A stretch of DNA of 64,000 bases, taken from positions 4,162,501 to 4,226,500 of the forward strand of contig RHDP01000001.1 in assembly GCA_003725745.1 (NCBI GenBank), read 5' to 3'. Below are positions 38,977 through 48,309 of the stretch, in pieces. The stretch comes from Streptomyces sp. I6 (lineage in GTDB: Bacteria; Actinomycetota; Actinomycetes; Streptomycetales; Streptomycetaceae). The stretch's first letter is position 1; every line of letters starts with the position of its first letter. The notes under the pieces were generated by a model. The model had not been told where the DNA came from and ran no database searches. It was given only the letters and a program-made list of their open reading frames with translations. The translations under genes and the position numbers were made by a program.

Positions 38977-39725
38977 ATGACCCGCACCACACCTCCGGCT
39001 CCGCAGCCCGAAGAAGCCCCGTCCGCTCGGCGGCGAGGACGCCCCCGCGACGCGGCGCGGGATCGGGCTCTGCTGGACGCGACCCTGGCCGTGCTGGTCG
39101 AGAGCGGCTTCGGCGGGCTGACCACGGCCGCCGTCGCCACCCGTGCGGGGGTCTCCACCGCCACCCTCTACCGGCGCTGGTCGTCCAAGGAGGACCTGGT
39201 GGTCGCGGCCGCGGCCACCTGCACCGAGCCCCACGAACCGCCGGCCACGGGCACCCTCGAAGGCGACCTGCGCGTGGTGCTCCGGGACAAGGCCGCCGCC
39301 ATGACAGGCGAGGGCGGACGGCTGATGCGGGCCCTGGTCGGCGAGGCCGCACACAACACTGCCCTCGCGGAGGCGCTGACGGCCGCCGTTCTCGAGCCGG
39401 CCTATCGGAGGGTCGCGGAAGTCGTGCGAAGCGCGGTCGAGCGGGGCGAGATCCCCCGGTGGAGGACCCGGGACTCCTCGGGGACGTGGTGCTCGGTCCC
39501 GTCATGAGCAGCTTCTTCTTCACCTCCCGGCTGCCGGAGCACATCGACCCGGCCGCCGCGCGGGAGAGGGCGGACCGTCTTCTCCCCTTCGCCCTGCGCG
39601 CCGTCGGCGGCGGCCGGTCCTCCTCTCGTGACGCGTCCCCCGGGTCGGCGGGGGGCAGGGGTGGAGCCGCCGCCGAGCCGATCCCAGGGGAGCCGCTGCC
39701 GCCGACGAGCACGGCCCGGGCATGA
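38977..39725 (+). CDS. TetR-family regulator (one frameshift)
   Basis: 249 residues after adding a C to CCCCC at 39453-39457. HTH region: ALLDATLAVLVESGFGGLTT, then AVATRAGVSTATLYRRWSSKEDL. After the break, MSSFFFTSRLPEHIDP completes a TetR ligand domain of the AcrR-like C-terminal type. It should repress the divergent aldehyde dehydrogenase and itself through the 38931-38959 palindrome. Confidence 0.85.
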
Positions 39726-39918
39726 GGACCACGAAGCAGGGCTCGCCCGGTCTCGCATGGGTCGGTGAGGTCCGGCGGGGAGGGGGAGCGCCCACGGGAG
39801 AGCAGTGGCCCGGGGCGGGTCGACGCGGGTGGAGGCCCGGGCCGCACGGGACGCCCGGGTGTCACGGGCGACGGCGCGGCGCCCCGAGCCGGTGCGCCGG
39901 AGGGAGCGGGCCGAAGGG

Positions 39919-40404
39919 CTACGCGCTCAGCAGCCGCGCATGGGCGACCTGCCCCATGACCCAGTACAGGGTCTCCGGACCGGTCGCCGGGATCAGCGTG
40001 GTGTGGTGGCGTCCGCCGCCGGCGACGCCGACCTGGACGAAGCCGGTCGTCCGCCGCTCCTTCATGAGCAGGAAGAGCAGCCCGAGGAGGCAGAAGACGG
40101 AGAAGACCACCGCCAGCACGATGGCGTGCGTGGGGGTCTTCTCCTCGGTGCGGGACAGGTCCGTCACGTTCCACACCGCCCCCTTGAGGGGCAGCGTCCC
40201 GTTCGGGGTCATGACGGAGTCCTGGACGACGGTGATGTCGCCGATCATCAGCAGGGGCGCGCCCGGGAACCCCGGCGCACCCTGGCCGCCCAGCGGTGCG
40301 GGTGATGCCTGGGCGAAGCCGTGGCCGTACTCGGCCGCGTCCGGCGGGTACGCCGGGCCCCACTGGTAGTCGCGGCCGTCCTGGTAGGGGTTCGGCTGGT
40401 TCAT
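39919..40404 (-). CDS. Single-helix membrane protein of unknown function
   Basis: 161 residues. A Pro/Gly/Tyr-rich cytoplasmic start (MNQPNPYQDGRDYQWG) is followed by a small folded region (LLMIGDITVVQDSVMTPNG), a transmembrane helix AIVLAVVFSVFCLLGLLFLL, and a C-terminal part GFVQVGVAGGGRHHTTLIP. I recognise no named domain. It lies downstream of sdhB on the same strand, but the strong terminator at 40467-40513 separates them. Confidence 0.7.
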   Translation of the reverse strand: MNQPNPYQDGRDYQWGPAYPPDAAEYGHGFAQASPAPLGGQGAPGFPGAPLLMIGDITVVQDSVMTPNGTLPLKGAVWNVTDLSRTEEKTPTHAIVLAVVFSVFCLLGLLFLLMKERRTTGFVQVGVAGGGRHHTTLIPATGPETLYWVMGQVAHARLLSA

Positions 40405-40466
40405 CGGTCCCCGCTCTCGCATCACAGAAGCCGGCACGGCAGAAGCACGCGTGACGGAAACATCGG

Positions 40467-40513
40467 TCAAGGGCCCGTTTCCGTACTGCGAGCGTACAGA
40501 AACGGGCCCTTGA
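40467..40513 (-). terminator. Perfect 15-bp stem terminator after sdhB
   Basis: TCAAGGGCCCGTTTC (40467-40481) and GAAACGGGCCCTTGA (40499-40513) are exact inverted copies; the 17-base loop contains a further GTAC pair. It is 20 bases beyond the sdhB stop and has no U-tract, as is usual in Streptomyces. Confidence 0.88.
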
Positions 40514-40533
40514 CGGAGCGTCTGACTCCGCGC

Positions 40534-41295
40534 TCAGAAGCGGCGGGTGATCAGCGCGCGCTTGACCTCCTGGATCGCCTTGGTGACCTCGATGCCGCGC
40601 GGGCAGGCGTCCGTGCAGTTGAACGTCGTGCGGCAGCGCCACACGCCGTCCTTGTCGTTGAGGATCTCCAGGCGCTGCTCGCCCGCCTCGTCACGCGAGT
40701 CGAAGATGAAGCGGTGCGCGTTGACGATCGCCGCGGGGCCGAAGTACTGCCCGTCGTTCCAGAACACCGGGCAGGACGACGTGCACGCGGCGCACAGGAT
40801 GCACTTGGTGGTGTCGTCGAACCGCTCGCGGTCCTCGGCCGACTGCAGCCGCTCGCGCGTCGGTTCGTTGCCGGTGGTGACCAGGAACGGCATGACGTCC
40901 CGGTACGCCTGGAAGAACGGCTCCATGTCCACGATGAGGTCCTTGAGGACCGTGAGGCCCTTTATGGCCTCGATCGTGATGGGCTTGTCCGGGTTGATGT
41001 CCTTGATCAGCGTCTTGCAGGCGAGCCTGTTCTTGCCGTTGATCCGCATCGCGTCGGAGCCGCAGATGCCGTGGGCGCAGGAGCGCCGGAAGGTCAGCGT
41101 GCCGTCGACGTCCCACTTGATCTTGTGGAGGCCGTCGAGGACGCGCTCCTTGGGGTCGATCTCGATCTGGAAGTCCTGCCACTCGGCCTCGGCGGAGACC
41201 TCGGGGTCGAAGCGGCGGATCCGGAAGGTGACCGTGATGTACGGGGAGGCGGCCTGCGCCTCGGCCTCGGCCTTGTCCAGTACGGGGGTAGCCAT
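40534..41295 (-). CDS. sdhB: Succinate dehydrogenase iron-sulfur subunit
   Basis: 253 residues. Three cluster-binding regions: CAHGICGSDAM (2Fe-2S), CILCAACTSSCPVF (4Fe-4S) and CRTTFNCTDACPRGI (3Fe-4S). It passes electrons from the SdhA flavin to the membrane quinone. Its ATG shares one base with the sdhA stop. Last gene of sdhCDAB. Confidence 0.95.
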   Translation of the reverse strand: MATPVLDKAEAEAQAASPYITVTFRIRRFDPEVSAEAEWQDFQIEIDPKERVLDGLHKIKWDVDGTLTFRRSCAHGICGSDAMRINGKNRLACKTLIKDINPDKPITIEAIKGLTVLKDLIVDMEPFFQAYRDVMPFLVTTGNEPTRERLQSAEDRERFDDTTKCILCAACTSSCPVFWNDGQYFGPAAIVNAHRFIFDSRDEAGEQRLEILNDKDGVWRCRTTFNCTDACPRGIEVTKAIQEVKRALITRRF

Positions 41296-43049
41296 CAGTA
41301 CTTACGCTCCATCGGCTGGTAGCGGGTCTGGACGACGGGCTTGTAGTCGAGACGCACGGTCTCGGTGCCGTCGGCGCCGACCTCGCGGTACGCCATGGTG
41401 TGGCGCATGAAGTTGACGTCGTCGCGGTTCGGGAAGTCCTCGCGGTAGTGACCGCCGCGCGACTCCTTGCGGGCCAGGGCGGAGACGGCCATGACCTCGG
41501 CCAGGTCGAGCAGGTTGCCCAGCTCGACGGCCTCCAGCAGGTCCGTGTTGAACCGCTTCCCCTTGTCCTGGACGGACACGTTCTTGTAGCGCTCGCGCAG
41601 CTCGGTGATCTTCTCGACTGCCGTCTTGATGGTCTGCTCCGTACGGAACACCATCACGTTGGCGTCCATCGTCTCCTGCAGCTCGCGGCGCAGTTCGGCG
41701 ACCCGCTCGCCGCCGGTGGAGTGCCGCAGGCGCTCGATCTGCTCCTCGACGAGGACGGCCGGGTTCTCCGGCAGGTCGACCCATTCGGCCTCCGCCGCGT
41801 AGTCGGCGGCGGCGATCCCGGCGCGCTTGCCGAAGACGTTGATGTCGAGGAGGGAGTTGGTGCCGAGGCGGTTGGCGCCGTGCACGGACACGCAGGCGAC
41901 CTCACCCGCGGCGTACAGGCCCGGCACGACGGTGGTGTTGTCCGCCAGGACCTCGCCCTCGACGTTGGTCGGGATGCCGCCCATCGCGTAGTGCGCGGTC
42001 GGCTGGATCGGGATCGGGTCCGTGTAGGGCTCGATGCCGAGGTACGTGCGCGCGAACTCGGTGATGTCGGGGAGCTTGGCGTCCAGCTGCTCCGGCGGGA
42101 GGTGCGTCAGGTCCAGGAAGACGTGGTCGCCCTCGGGACCGCAGCCGCGGCCCTCGCGGATCTCCGTGTAGATCGAGCGCGAGACGACGTCGCGGGAGGC
42201 GAGGTCCTTCATGACGGGCGCGTACTTCTCCATGAAGCGCTCGCCGTCCTTGTTGCGGAGGATGCCGCCCTCGCCGCGGGCGCCCTCGGTGAGGAGGATG
42301 CCCATGCGCCAGATGCCCGTCGGGTGGAACTGGAAGAACTCCATGTCCTCCAGCGGCAGGCCGCGCCGGTAGCAGGCCGCCTGGCCGTCGCCGGTGAGGG
42401 TGTGCGCGTTGGAGGTCACCTTGAAGAACTTGCCGGTGCCGCCGGAGGCGTAGATGACGGACTTCGCCTGGAAGACGTGGATCTCGCCGGTGGCCAGCTC
42501 GTACGCGACCACACCGGCCGAGTGCTTGACCCCGTCGACCTCGGTGATCAGCTGGTCCAGGACGTAGAACTCGTTGAAGAACTCCACGCCCTCCTTGACG
42601 CAGTTCTGGTACAGCGTCTGGAGGATCATGTGCCCGGTGCGGTCCGCCGCGTAGCAGGACCGGCGGACCGGGGCCTCGCCGTGGTTGCGGGAGTGGCCGC
42701 CGAAGCGCCGCTGGTCGATGGTGCCCTGCGGCGTCCGGTTGAACGGCAGGCCCATCTTCTCCAGGTCCAGGACCGCGTCGATGGCCTCCTTCGCCAGGAT
42801 CTCGGCGGCGTCCTGGTCGACCAGGTAGTCACCGCCCTTGACCGTGTCGAAGGTGTGCCACTCCCAGTTGTCCTCCTCCACGTTCGCCAGCGCGGCGGCC
42901 ATACCGCCCTGCGCGGCGCCCGTGTGGGACCGGGTCGGGTAGAGCTTCGTCAGCACGGCGGTACGGCTGCGCTTCGTCGCCTCGATGGCGGCGCGCATGC
43001 CGGCGCCGCCGGCGCCGACGATGACGGTGTCGTACTTGTGAATCTTCAT
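41295..43049 (-). CDS. sdhA: Succinate dehydrogenase flavoprotein subunit
   Basis: 584 residues. FAD fold VIVGAGGAGMRAA; SHTGAAQGG around the covalent-FAD His; FHPTG and REGRGCG, with the substrate-binding Arg/His, all as in SdhA. It oxidises succinate to fumarate at the inner membrane face. 23 bases after sdhD, overlapping sdhB. Confidence 0.95.
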   Translation of the reverse strand: MKIHKYDTVIVGAGGAGMRAAIEATKRSRTAVLTKLYPTRSHTGAAQGGMAAALANVEEDNWEWHTFDTVKGGDYLVDQDAAEILAKEAIDAVLDLEKMGLPFNRTPQGTIDQRRFGGHSRNHGEAPVRRSCYAADRTGHMILQTLYQNCVKEGVEFFNEFYVLDQLITEVDGVKHSAGVVAYELATGEIHVFQAKSVIYASGGTGKFFKVTSNAHTLTGDGQAACYRRGLPLEDMEFFQFHPTGIWRMGILLTEGARGEGGILRNKDGERFMEKYAPVMKDLASRDVVSRSIYTEIREGRGCGPEGDHVFLDLTHLPPEQLDAKLPDITEFARTYLGIEPYTDPIPIQPTAHYAMGGIPTNVEGEVLADNTTVVPGLYAAGEVACVSVHGANRLGTNSLLDINVFGKRAGIAAADYAAEAEWVDLPENPAVLVEEQIERLRHSTGGERVAELRRELQETMDANVMVFRTEQTIKTAVEKITELRERYKNVSVQDKGKRFNTDLLEAVELGNLLDLAEVMAVSALARKESRGGHYREDFPNRDDVNFMRHTMAYREVGADGTETVRLDYKPVVQTRYQPMERKY

Positions 43050-43072
43050 GGTGTGGAACCTCAGCCCCGTGC

Positions 43073-43546
43073 CTAGCGGATGTTCGGGTCGAAGGTGAAG
43101 ATCACCAGCGTGCCCAGAAGGATGGTGAACACCGTGGCGGTGTACAGCAGGCCCTTGAGCCACAGGCGCGTGTTCGGCCGCTCGGCGTAGTCGTTGATGA
43201 CGGTACGCAGGCCGTTGGCGCCGTGCAGCATCGCCAGCCACAGCATCAGCAGGTCCCAGGTCTGCCAGAACGGGGACGCCCAGCGGCCCGCGACGAACGC
43301 GAAGCCGATCTTGGAGACGCCGCCGTCCAGGACGAGCTGGATCAGCAGGTGGCCGATGACGAGCACGACGAGGACCACGCCCGAGAGGCGCATGAAGAGC
43401 CACGCGGCCATCTCGAAGTTGCCGCGTGTCGACCGGGGGGTCCGGCCGGTCCGCTTGCGCGGGGGCTCGATGTACGGCGCGGGGTTGTCGGGGCCGTAGG
43501 CGGCGCCCTCGACGGCGCCGATCGCGGAAGGGGTCTCAGCGGACAT
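43073..43546 (-). CDS. sdhD: Succinate dehydrogenase membrane anchor subunit SdhD
   Basis: 157 residues with three hydrophobic helices (LSGVVLVVLVIGHLLIQLVL, DLLMLWLAMLHGANGLR, LYTATVFTILLGTLVIF). His residues in VIGHL and MLHGA are candidates for heme b ligation. The long polar N-terminus is typical of Streptomyces SdhD. Eight bases after sdhC. Confidence 0.9.
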   Translation of the reverse strand: MSAETPSAIGAVEGAAYGPDNPAPYIEPPRKRTGRTPRSTRGNFEMAAWLFMRLSGVVLVVLVIGHLLIQLVLDGGVSKIGFAFVAGRWASPFWQTWDLLMLWLAMLHGANGLRTVINDYAERPNTRLWLKGLLYTATVFTILLGTLVIFTFDPNIR

Positions 43547-43554
43547 GTCTGGCG

Positions 43555-43935
43555 TCAGCTCCCGAACAGTTCACGTGCGGCGTGGCCGAGCACCGGGTAG
43601 ACGGCGCCGGCCATCAGGACGAGCCAGATGCCCATGACGGTCCAGAGCATCTGCTTCTGGTAGCGGGGGCCCTTGGACCAGAAGTCCACGGCGATGACGC
43701 GAAGGCCGTTCAGCGCGTGGAAGAGGATGGCGGCCACCAGGCCGTACTCCAGCAGCGCGACGATCGGCGTCTTGTACGTCGCGACGACCTCGTCGTACGC
43801 CTCGGGGGAGACGCGGACGAGGGCGGTGTCCAGCACGTGTACGAACAGGAAGAAGAAGATGAGGACGCCGGTGACTCGGTGAGCCACCCAGGACCACATA
43901 CCTTCCCGGCCGCGGTACAGCGTTCCAGCCGGCAC
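43555..43935 (-). CDS. sdhC: Succinate dehydrogenase cytochrome b556 subunit SdhC
   Basis: 126 residues from GTG 43935. AHRVTGVLIFFFLFVHVLD and ALLEYGLVAAILFHALNGLR show the SdhC pattern, with the quinone-site Ser/Arg replaced by HRxTG and two potential heme-ligand His residues. First gene of the operon; the promoter lies in 43936-44080. Confidence 0.9.
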   Translation of the reverse strand: MPAGTLYRGREGMWSWVAHRVTGVLIFFFLFVHVLDTALVRVSPEAYDEVVATYKTPIVALLEYGLVAAILFHALNGLRVIAVDFWSKGPRYQKQMLWTVMGIWLVLMAGAVYPVLGHAARELFGS

Positions 43936-44089
43936 GGAAAAACCCTCCGGGAGCGGGGATTGGAGCCGGCCGCCAGCGTCCTTCCAAGGTGACAGCTCTG
44001 TCGGTCTGGCCCGGCCGGGTACGGTCCACCGGCCCTCGCCATCGTAGCGACGACTTGTCGGTTCCCTCGCGCGGGGTCCGCCGGTGTGA

Positions 44090-44710
44090 TCAAACAGGCA
44101 CGGACGGGCTATCGGGCCGGCTGCCGCGGTGGGTGCCGCGGTGGCTGCGGGGGTGGCCGGAACCGGGCTCTCCGGGGTGGCCGGTCACCATGTCCGCCAG
44201 CCGGGCCCGGGCCAGCCGGCGCAGCTCCTCGGCCGCGACCACCCGCTCCTCGTCCGGGTCGTTGGTGAGCCGCGCGCGGATCCCGGCCAGCACCTGGTCG
44301 GGCTGCTCGTCGGAGCGGACGCCGTCCAGGCAGATCACGAAGGCGTGGCCGAAGCCGGCCTCGTAGGCGGCGTGGGCGGCCCGCAGGGCGGTGTGCGCGG
44401 CCGCCGGGGCGGTGGGGTGCAGCCCGGAGGACGACTCCGCGGCGAGTGCCTCGTCCAGGTCGGCGGAGGACAGGTCGTACCCGGCCTCGTCCGCGGCGGC
44501 GAGGAGGGCGCCGAGGTCGGGGTAGGGGCGGTGGGCGGCGACCCGCAGGGCCCAGCGGCGGCTCCCGCAGCAGGACAGGAGGGCCGCGGTCGCGGTGGTG
44601 CGGGTGGCGGTGTTGAACCGCTCCAGTCCGGGCAGGGGCGCAGCGGCGGCCGGGCGGGGGCCGGGAACGGATGCCGGGGAGGCCGGCCCGGCGGGGGCGG
44701 GGATCCGCAC
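44090..44710 (-). CDS. OHCU decarboxylase-family protein lacking the catalytic His motif
   Basis: 206 residues. ERFNTATRTTATAALLSCCG, then SRRWALRVAAHRPYPDLGALLAAADEA match the UraD fold (2-oxo-4-hydroxy-4-carboxy-5-ureidoimidazoline decarboxylase, uric acid breakdown). Where active family members read EALAAHPRIG, with the catalytic His, this protein reads EALAAESSSG. It may be a non-catalytic or re-purposed paralogue. No other urate genes are nearby. The Ser/Arg-rich C-terminus is probably disordered. The start is uncertain (GTG 44710 given). Confidence 0.72.
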   Translation of the reverse strand: MRIPAPAGPASPASVPGPRPAAAAPLPGLERFNTATRTTATAALLSCCGSRRWALRVAAHRPYPDLGALLAAADEAGYDLSSADLDEALAAESSSGLHPTAPAAAHTALRAAHAAYEAGFGHAFVICLDGVRSDEQPDQVLAGIRARLTNDPDEERVVAAEELRRLARARLADMVTGHPGEPGSGHPRSHRGTHRGSRPDSPSVPV

Positions 44711-44961
44711 GACCGGAGGGAGCGTGGGTGGTCGCTGCGGGAGGCCGGTGTGCGATTCGCGGGACAGCGTGGACTCCGGGGCGACTGGGAAGCGTGAGGT
44801 CTTTGCGTCGCAACGCTATCGAGGCGCGCCAGAAGGTGTCCGAAGGATGCGCGAATTTCACCCGAACGGGAGAGTTTGAGCGCGCATGGTAGACGACTGG
44901 GCTGGAATGAGTCGATGAGCCGGCGTTTGTCATACTTCTCCGTGATGAGGAGGTTGATTCT

Positions 44962-46600
44962 GTGATGTGGCTATCCGGGCGCATGCGCCGAGCGGTCCCC
45001 GCCGTCGCGGCCGCCGTGGCCCTGTCGGCGGCCGTCTCCTGTTCGGTGGGCGGGTTCGGAGGCGCGGAGGCCCGGGGGCCGGCAGGGACCGGGCCGCCCA
45101 GGCTCCTTCGCCGACGGCACCGTCACCGGCGGCGTCCTCCCCGGAGTCGGCCCCTTCCCCGAAGCCCTCGTACCCCCTGTCCGGCGAACCCCGGACCATC
45201 CCCTCCGTCCGCGAACACCAGGCCGCCCGCGGACCGGGCTGGCGCCCGGCGGCGGGCAGCGCCGTCGTCGTCGCCAAGGGGAGCGAGGCGCTCGCCGACG
45301 AGGGCCGGCTGCTGGCCGGGGAGCTGAAGACGGGCTTCCGCGGCAACGGGCCCGTGAAGGCCGGCGACGTCGAACTGTCGCTCGACTCGGCGGGCGGCGG
45401 CGCACCCGAGTCGTACACCCTCACCACGCGCGACAACCGTGTCCGGATCACCGGGCCGGACGAGGCGGGGGTCTTCTACGGCACCCGCACCCTGAAGCAG
45501 GCCGTGCGCGCCGGCGGTGCGATGCCCGAGGGCGTCGTCCGCGACCGTCCCGACCGGCCGCAGCGCGGCCTGAACGTCGACATCGCGCGCAAGTACTTCA
45601 CCGTCGGCTGGCTCGAGGCGCGGCTGCGCGAGATGGCCGACCTCAAGCTCAACACGCTCGGACTGCACTTCGCCGACGACCAGGGGTTCCGGATCGCCTC
45701 CGACACCCACCCGAGGTCGTCTCCCGGGACCACCTCAGCAAGGCCGAGGTGCGCCGGATCCTCGCCCTCGCCCGCAGCCTGCACATCACCGTCGTACCCG
45801 AGATCGACTCGCCCGGGCACCTCGGCGCGGTCCTGCGGGCGCACCCCGGGCTCCAGCTGCGCAACGTCCAGGGCGTGCCCCGGCAGGGCGCCATCGACAT
45901 CTCCAAGCCGGAGTCCGCGCGGATCGTCGACGACCTGCTGCGGGAGTACGCGCAGCTCTTCCCCGGCCGCTGGTTCCACGTCGGCGCCGACGAGTACCAG
46001 GCGCTGACCGTGCGCGACCCGCAGACCTCCTACCCGCAGCTGGCCCGGGCGGCCGTGCAGAAGTACGGGCCGAACGCCACCGTGCGGGACCTGGCGACCG
46101 GCTGGCTGAACGACCGGGCCTCGGTGGTGCGCGCCGCGCGGAAGCAGCCCAAGGCGTGGAACGACGGCTTCTTCCGCGGCGGCGCGGTCTCCCCGGACAA
46201 GGACATCGAGGTCGAGTACTGGACGGGCAAGGAGATCGGCGCCCGGCCGCTGGCCGAGTACCTGGCGGAAGGCCGCAAGGTCGTCAACCTCAACGACGAG
46301 TACCTCTACTACGTGCTCGGCGAGCCCAACGAGTTCACCTACCCGACGGGCCGGCGCATCTACGAGGAGTGGACGCCGCTGGTGCTGCGGGGCACGACCC
46401 CCGTCCCCGCGCGCTACTCGGACCAGATCCTCGGCGGCCGCCTCGCCGTCTGGGGTGACCGCGCCCAGGCGCAGACCCAGGACCAGGTGGCGGCGGGCAT
46501 CCGCATGCCGCTGCGTGCGCTGGCCCAGAAGCTGTGGACGCCGGGGCCGCCCGCACTCTCCTGGGCGGACTTCAACGCGCTGGCGGACAGGCTCGGCTGA
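44962..46600 (+). CDS. GH20 beta-N-acetylhexosaminidase lipoprotein (two frameshifts)
   Basis: 546 residues after restoring one base at about 45074-45100 and one at 45710-45712. The N-terminus is a lipoprotein signal (ALSAAVSCSVGG). The family has a helper domain ending in FYGTRTLKQ and a barrel opening RGLNVDIARKYF with LHFADDQGFRI. The catalytic pair is in HVGADEY. It releases terminal GlcNAc from chitin or peptidoglycan fragments. AGGAGG precedes GTG 44962 (ATG 44965 also possible). I see no DasR-like operator in the 250-base upstream gap. Confidence 0.87.
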
Positions 46601-46862
46601 GGCCGGGGGCTGTCCCGCGTAACCCGGCGGACCGGCGCGCGGCGCCGGGTGCGGTGCGTCGCACGGCGGAGGGGCGCCCGCATGCCGGGCGTACGGGGGC
46701 GATCCGGCAGCGCGGCGCGGTGCGGTGCGGTAGCCGTCGTCGCGCGCCCGCCGGGGGTTCCGGGGCGGCCCCGAGGGTCCGGGGGGCGACCGTTCTCGTA
46801 AGGTTGTTCGGTGCGCTGCCCCGGGGAGGGGCGCGCCTCCGGTCTTCGTGTCACCTGGGGGA

Positions 46863-47581
46863 ATGTCCTTGATGCCGCACACGCCCGTGCCCGGGCCCGT
46901 ACCGCCGGTGCACGCACCCGGCCGCGCACTCCGCTCGCCCGTCGGGCTCTCGTACGCCGTCATCGCGCTGCTCGGCGTCGTGATCGTCGCCGATCTCCTG
47001 ATCGTCGCGGCCTCGGTCAACATGCGGTCGTTCCTCGGCGGCGCCGCCTCGGGCTCGGCCGGCTTCGACGAGGACGAGGCGAACCGCGCCGACTACGCGA
47101 TGGCCGGATCGGGTGGGCTGTACGTCGCCGCGCTGCTGGCGGTGGCCACGCTCTTCATCATCTGGTTCCACCGGGTCCGGTGGAACGCCGAGGTCTTCGC
47201 GCCCGACACCCAGCGCAGGACCCGGGCTGGGCGATCGGCGCGTGGTTCATCCCGATCGCCAACCTGTGGATCCCGCGGGGCATCGCCGCCGACGTGCTGC
47301 GGGCGAGCCGCACCGACCCCTACGGCGGCGCGCCGGTGGGCCGCGGTCTCCTCAACGCCTGGTGGGGCGCCTGGGTCTGGGCGGTGGTCTTCGACCGGTA
47401 CGCGAGCAGGATGTACGACAGGGCCCAGGGCGCCGACGCGATCCACGACGCTGCGGGGCTGATGATGGCCAGCGCCGGGTTCGACCTGCTCGCCGCGGTG
47501 CTGGCCGTTCTCTTCGTGCGCAGGCTGACGTCCATGCAGCACGCCAAGGCCCTCGCGGTGCGGGCCGTGCCGCCGGTCTGA
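46863..47581 (+). CDS. DUF4328 membrane protein (one frameshift)
   Basis: 239 residues after restoring one base at 47217-47223. The family hallmarks WFHRVRWNAEVF and, past the break, PGWAIGAWFIPIANLWIPRG with WWGAWV are clear, with about four hydrophobic helices. Function unknown. ATG 46863 is preferred over a GTG 15 bases earlier. The upstream gap carries GGGGCGACCGTTCTCGTAAG, the likely promoter area. Confidence 0.82.
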
Positions 47582-47691
47582 CATCCGGACCAGCAGGCAT
47601 CATTCAGACGGTTTTCGGCCGCATGAGTGACGTTTTTCAGCCACTCGGCGCTGTGTGTGACGTACGCGAACGCACAGTCGGGGAGGCGTCG

Positions 47692-48219
47692 ATGGGCCTG
47701 GTGCAACTGATCGCGGAGGCCGACGGGCGGAGCCTGGCCGCGAGTGGTCTCGCGTGCCTGGACCGGTGCCGGCCCCTGCTCGACGAGGAACCCGACGTGC
47801 TGCGGCCCCTGTGGGCGGGCATCGCCGAGGGCGAGGAGGGCTGGGCGGGCCAGCTGGCCGCGGCGCGGGCGGCACTGGACGCGACGCCCGTCGGCGAGGC
47901 GTCGAGCCGGGCATGGGCCCCGGTGCGGAAGATGATCGCCGCCGCCCCGTCGGAGTGGGCCGCAGGCCCGCTCGGCGAGTGGGCGGCGGCGTGCTCCGGC
48001 CTCGCGCTCGAACTGCACCGCGAACTCGACCCGGCCGGCGGCGCCCGCGGCCCGCTCGCCGCCGGCGAGGAGCGCCGGCAGATCCAGATCCTCGAACTCC
48101 TCGCCGGCAACCCGGACGGTGCCGCCCTCCGCCGCGCCCTGGACCTCTCGACCGAAGGCCGTCGCGTGCTGCGCGCGGCCCTGTCCCGGCGGGCGAGGGG
48201 CGGGGCTGACCCGTCCTGA
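47692..48219 (+). CDS. Hypothetical helical protein
   Basis: 175 residues, predicted nearly all alpha-helical, Ala/Leu/Arg-rich, without transmembrane segment or signal. WAGIAEGEEGWAGQLAAARAAL and GEERRQIQILELLAGNPDG are the most distinctive stretches; I recognise no family. The ATG follows GGGAGGCGTCG. The leader contains GTGACGTTTTTCAGCC, which resembles a sequence upstream of the candidate small RNA at 53097. Confidence 0.65.
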   Translation: MGLVQLIAEADGRSLAASGLACLDRCRPLLDEEPDVLRPLWAGIAEGEEGWAGQLAAARAALDATPVGEASSRAWAPVRKMIAAAPSEWAAGPLGEWAAACSGLALELHRELDPAGGARGPLAAGEERRQIQILELLAGNPDGAALRRALDLSTEGRRVLRAALSRRARGGADPS

Positions 48220-48309
48220 CGGCTCCGCCCGGGCGGGTGTGGGGTCGGGGCCGGCCAGGCCGCTCCGGAGCGGGCCCGCGGCCCGCGGCCCGTGACCCGC
48301 GGCCCGCGG

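Noticed and set aside
44711-44961. DasR operator upstream of the hexosaminidase
   Set aside because: No sequence close to the DasR palindrome (TGGTCTAGACCA type) could be found.
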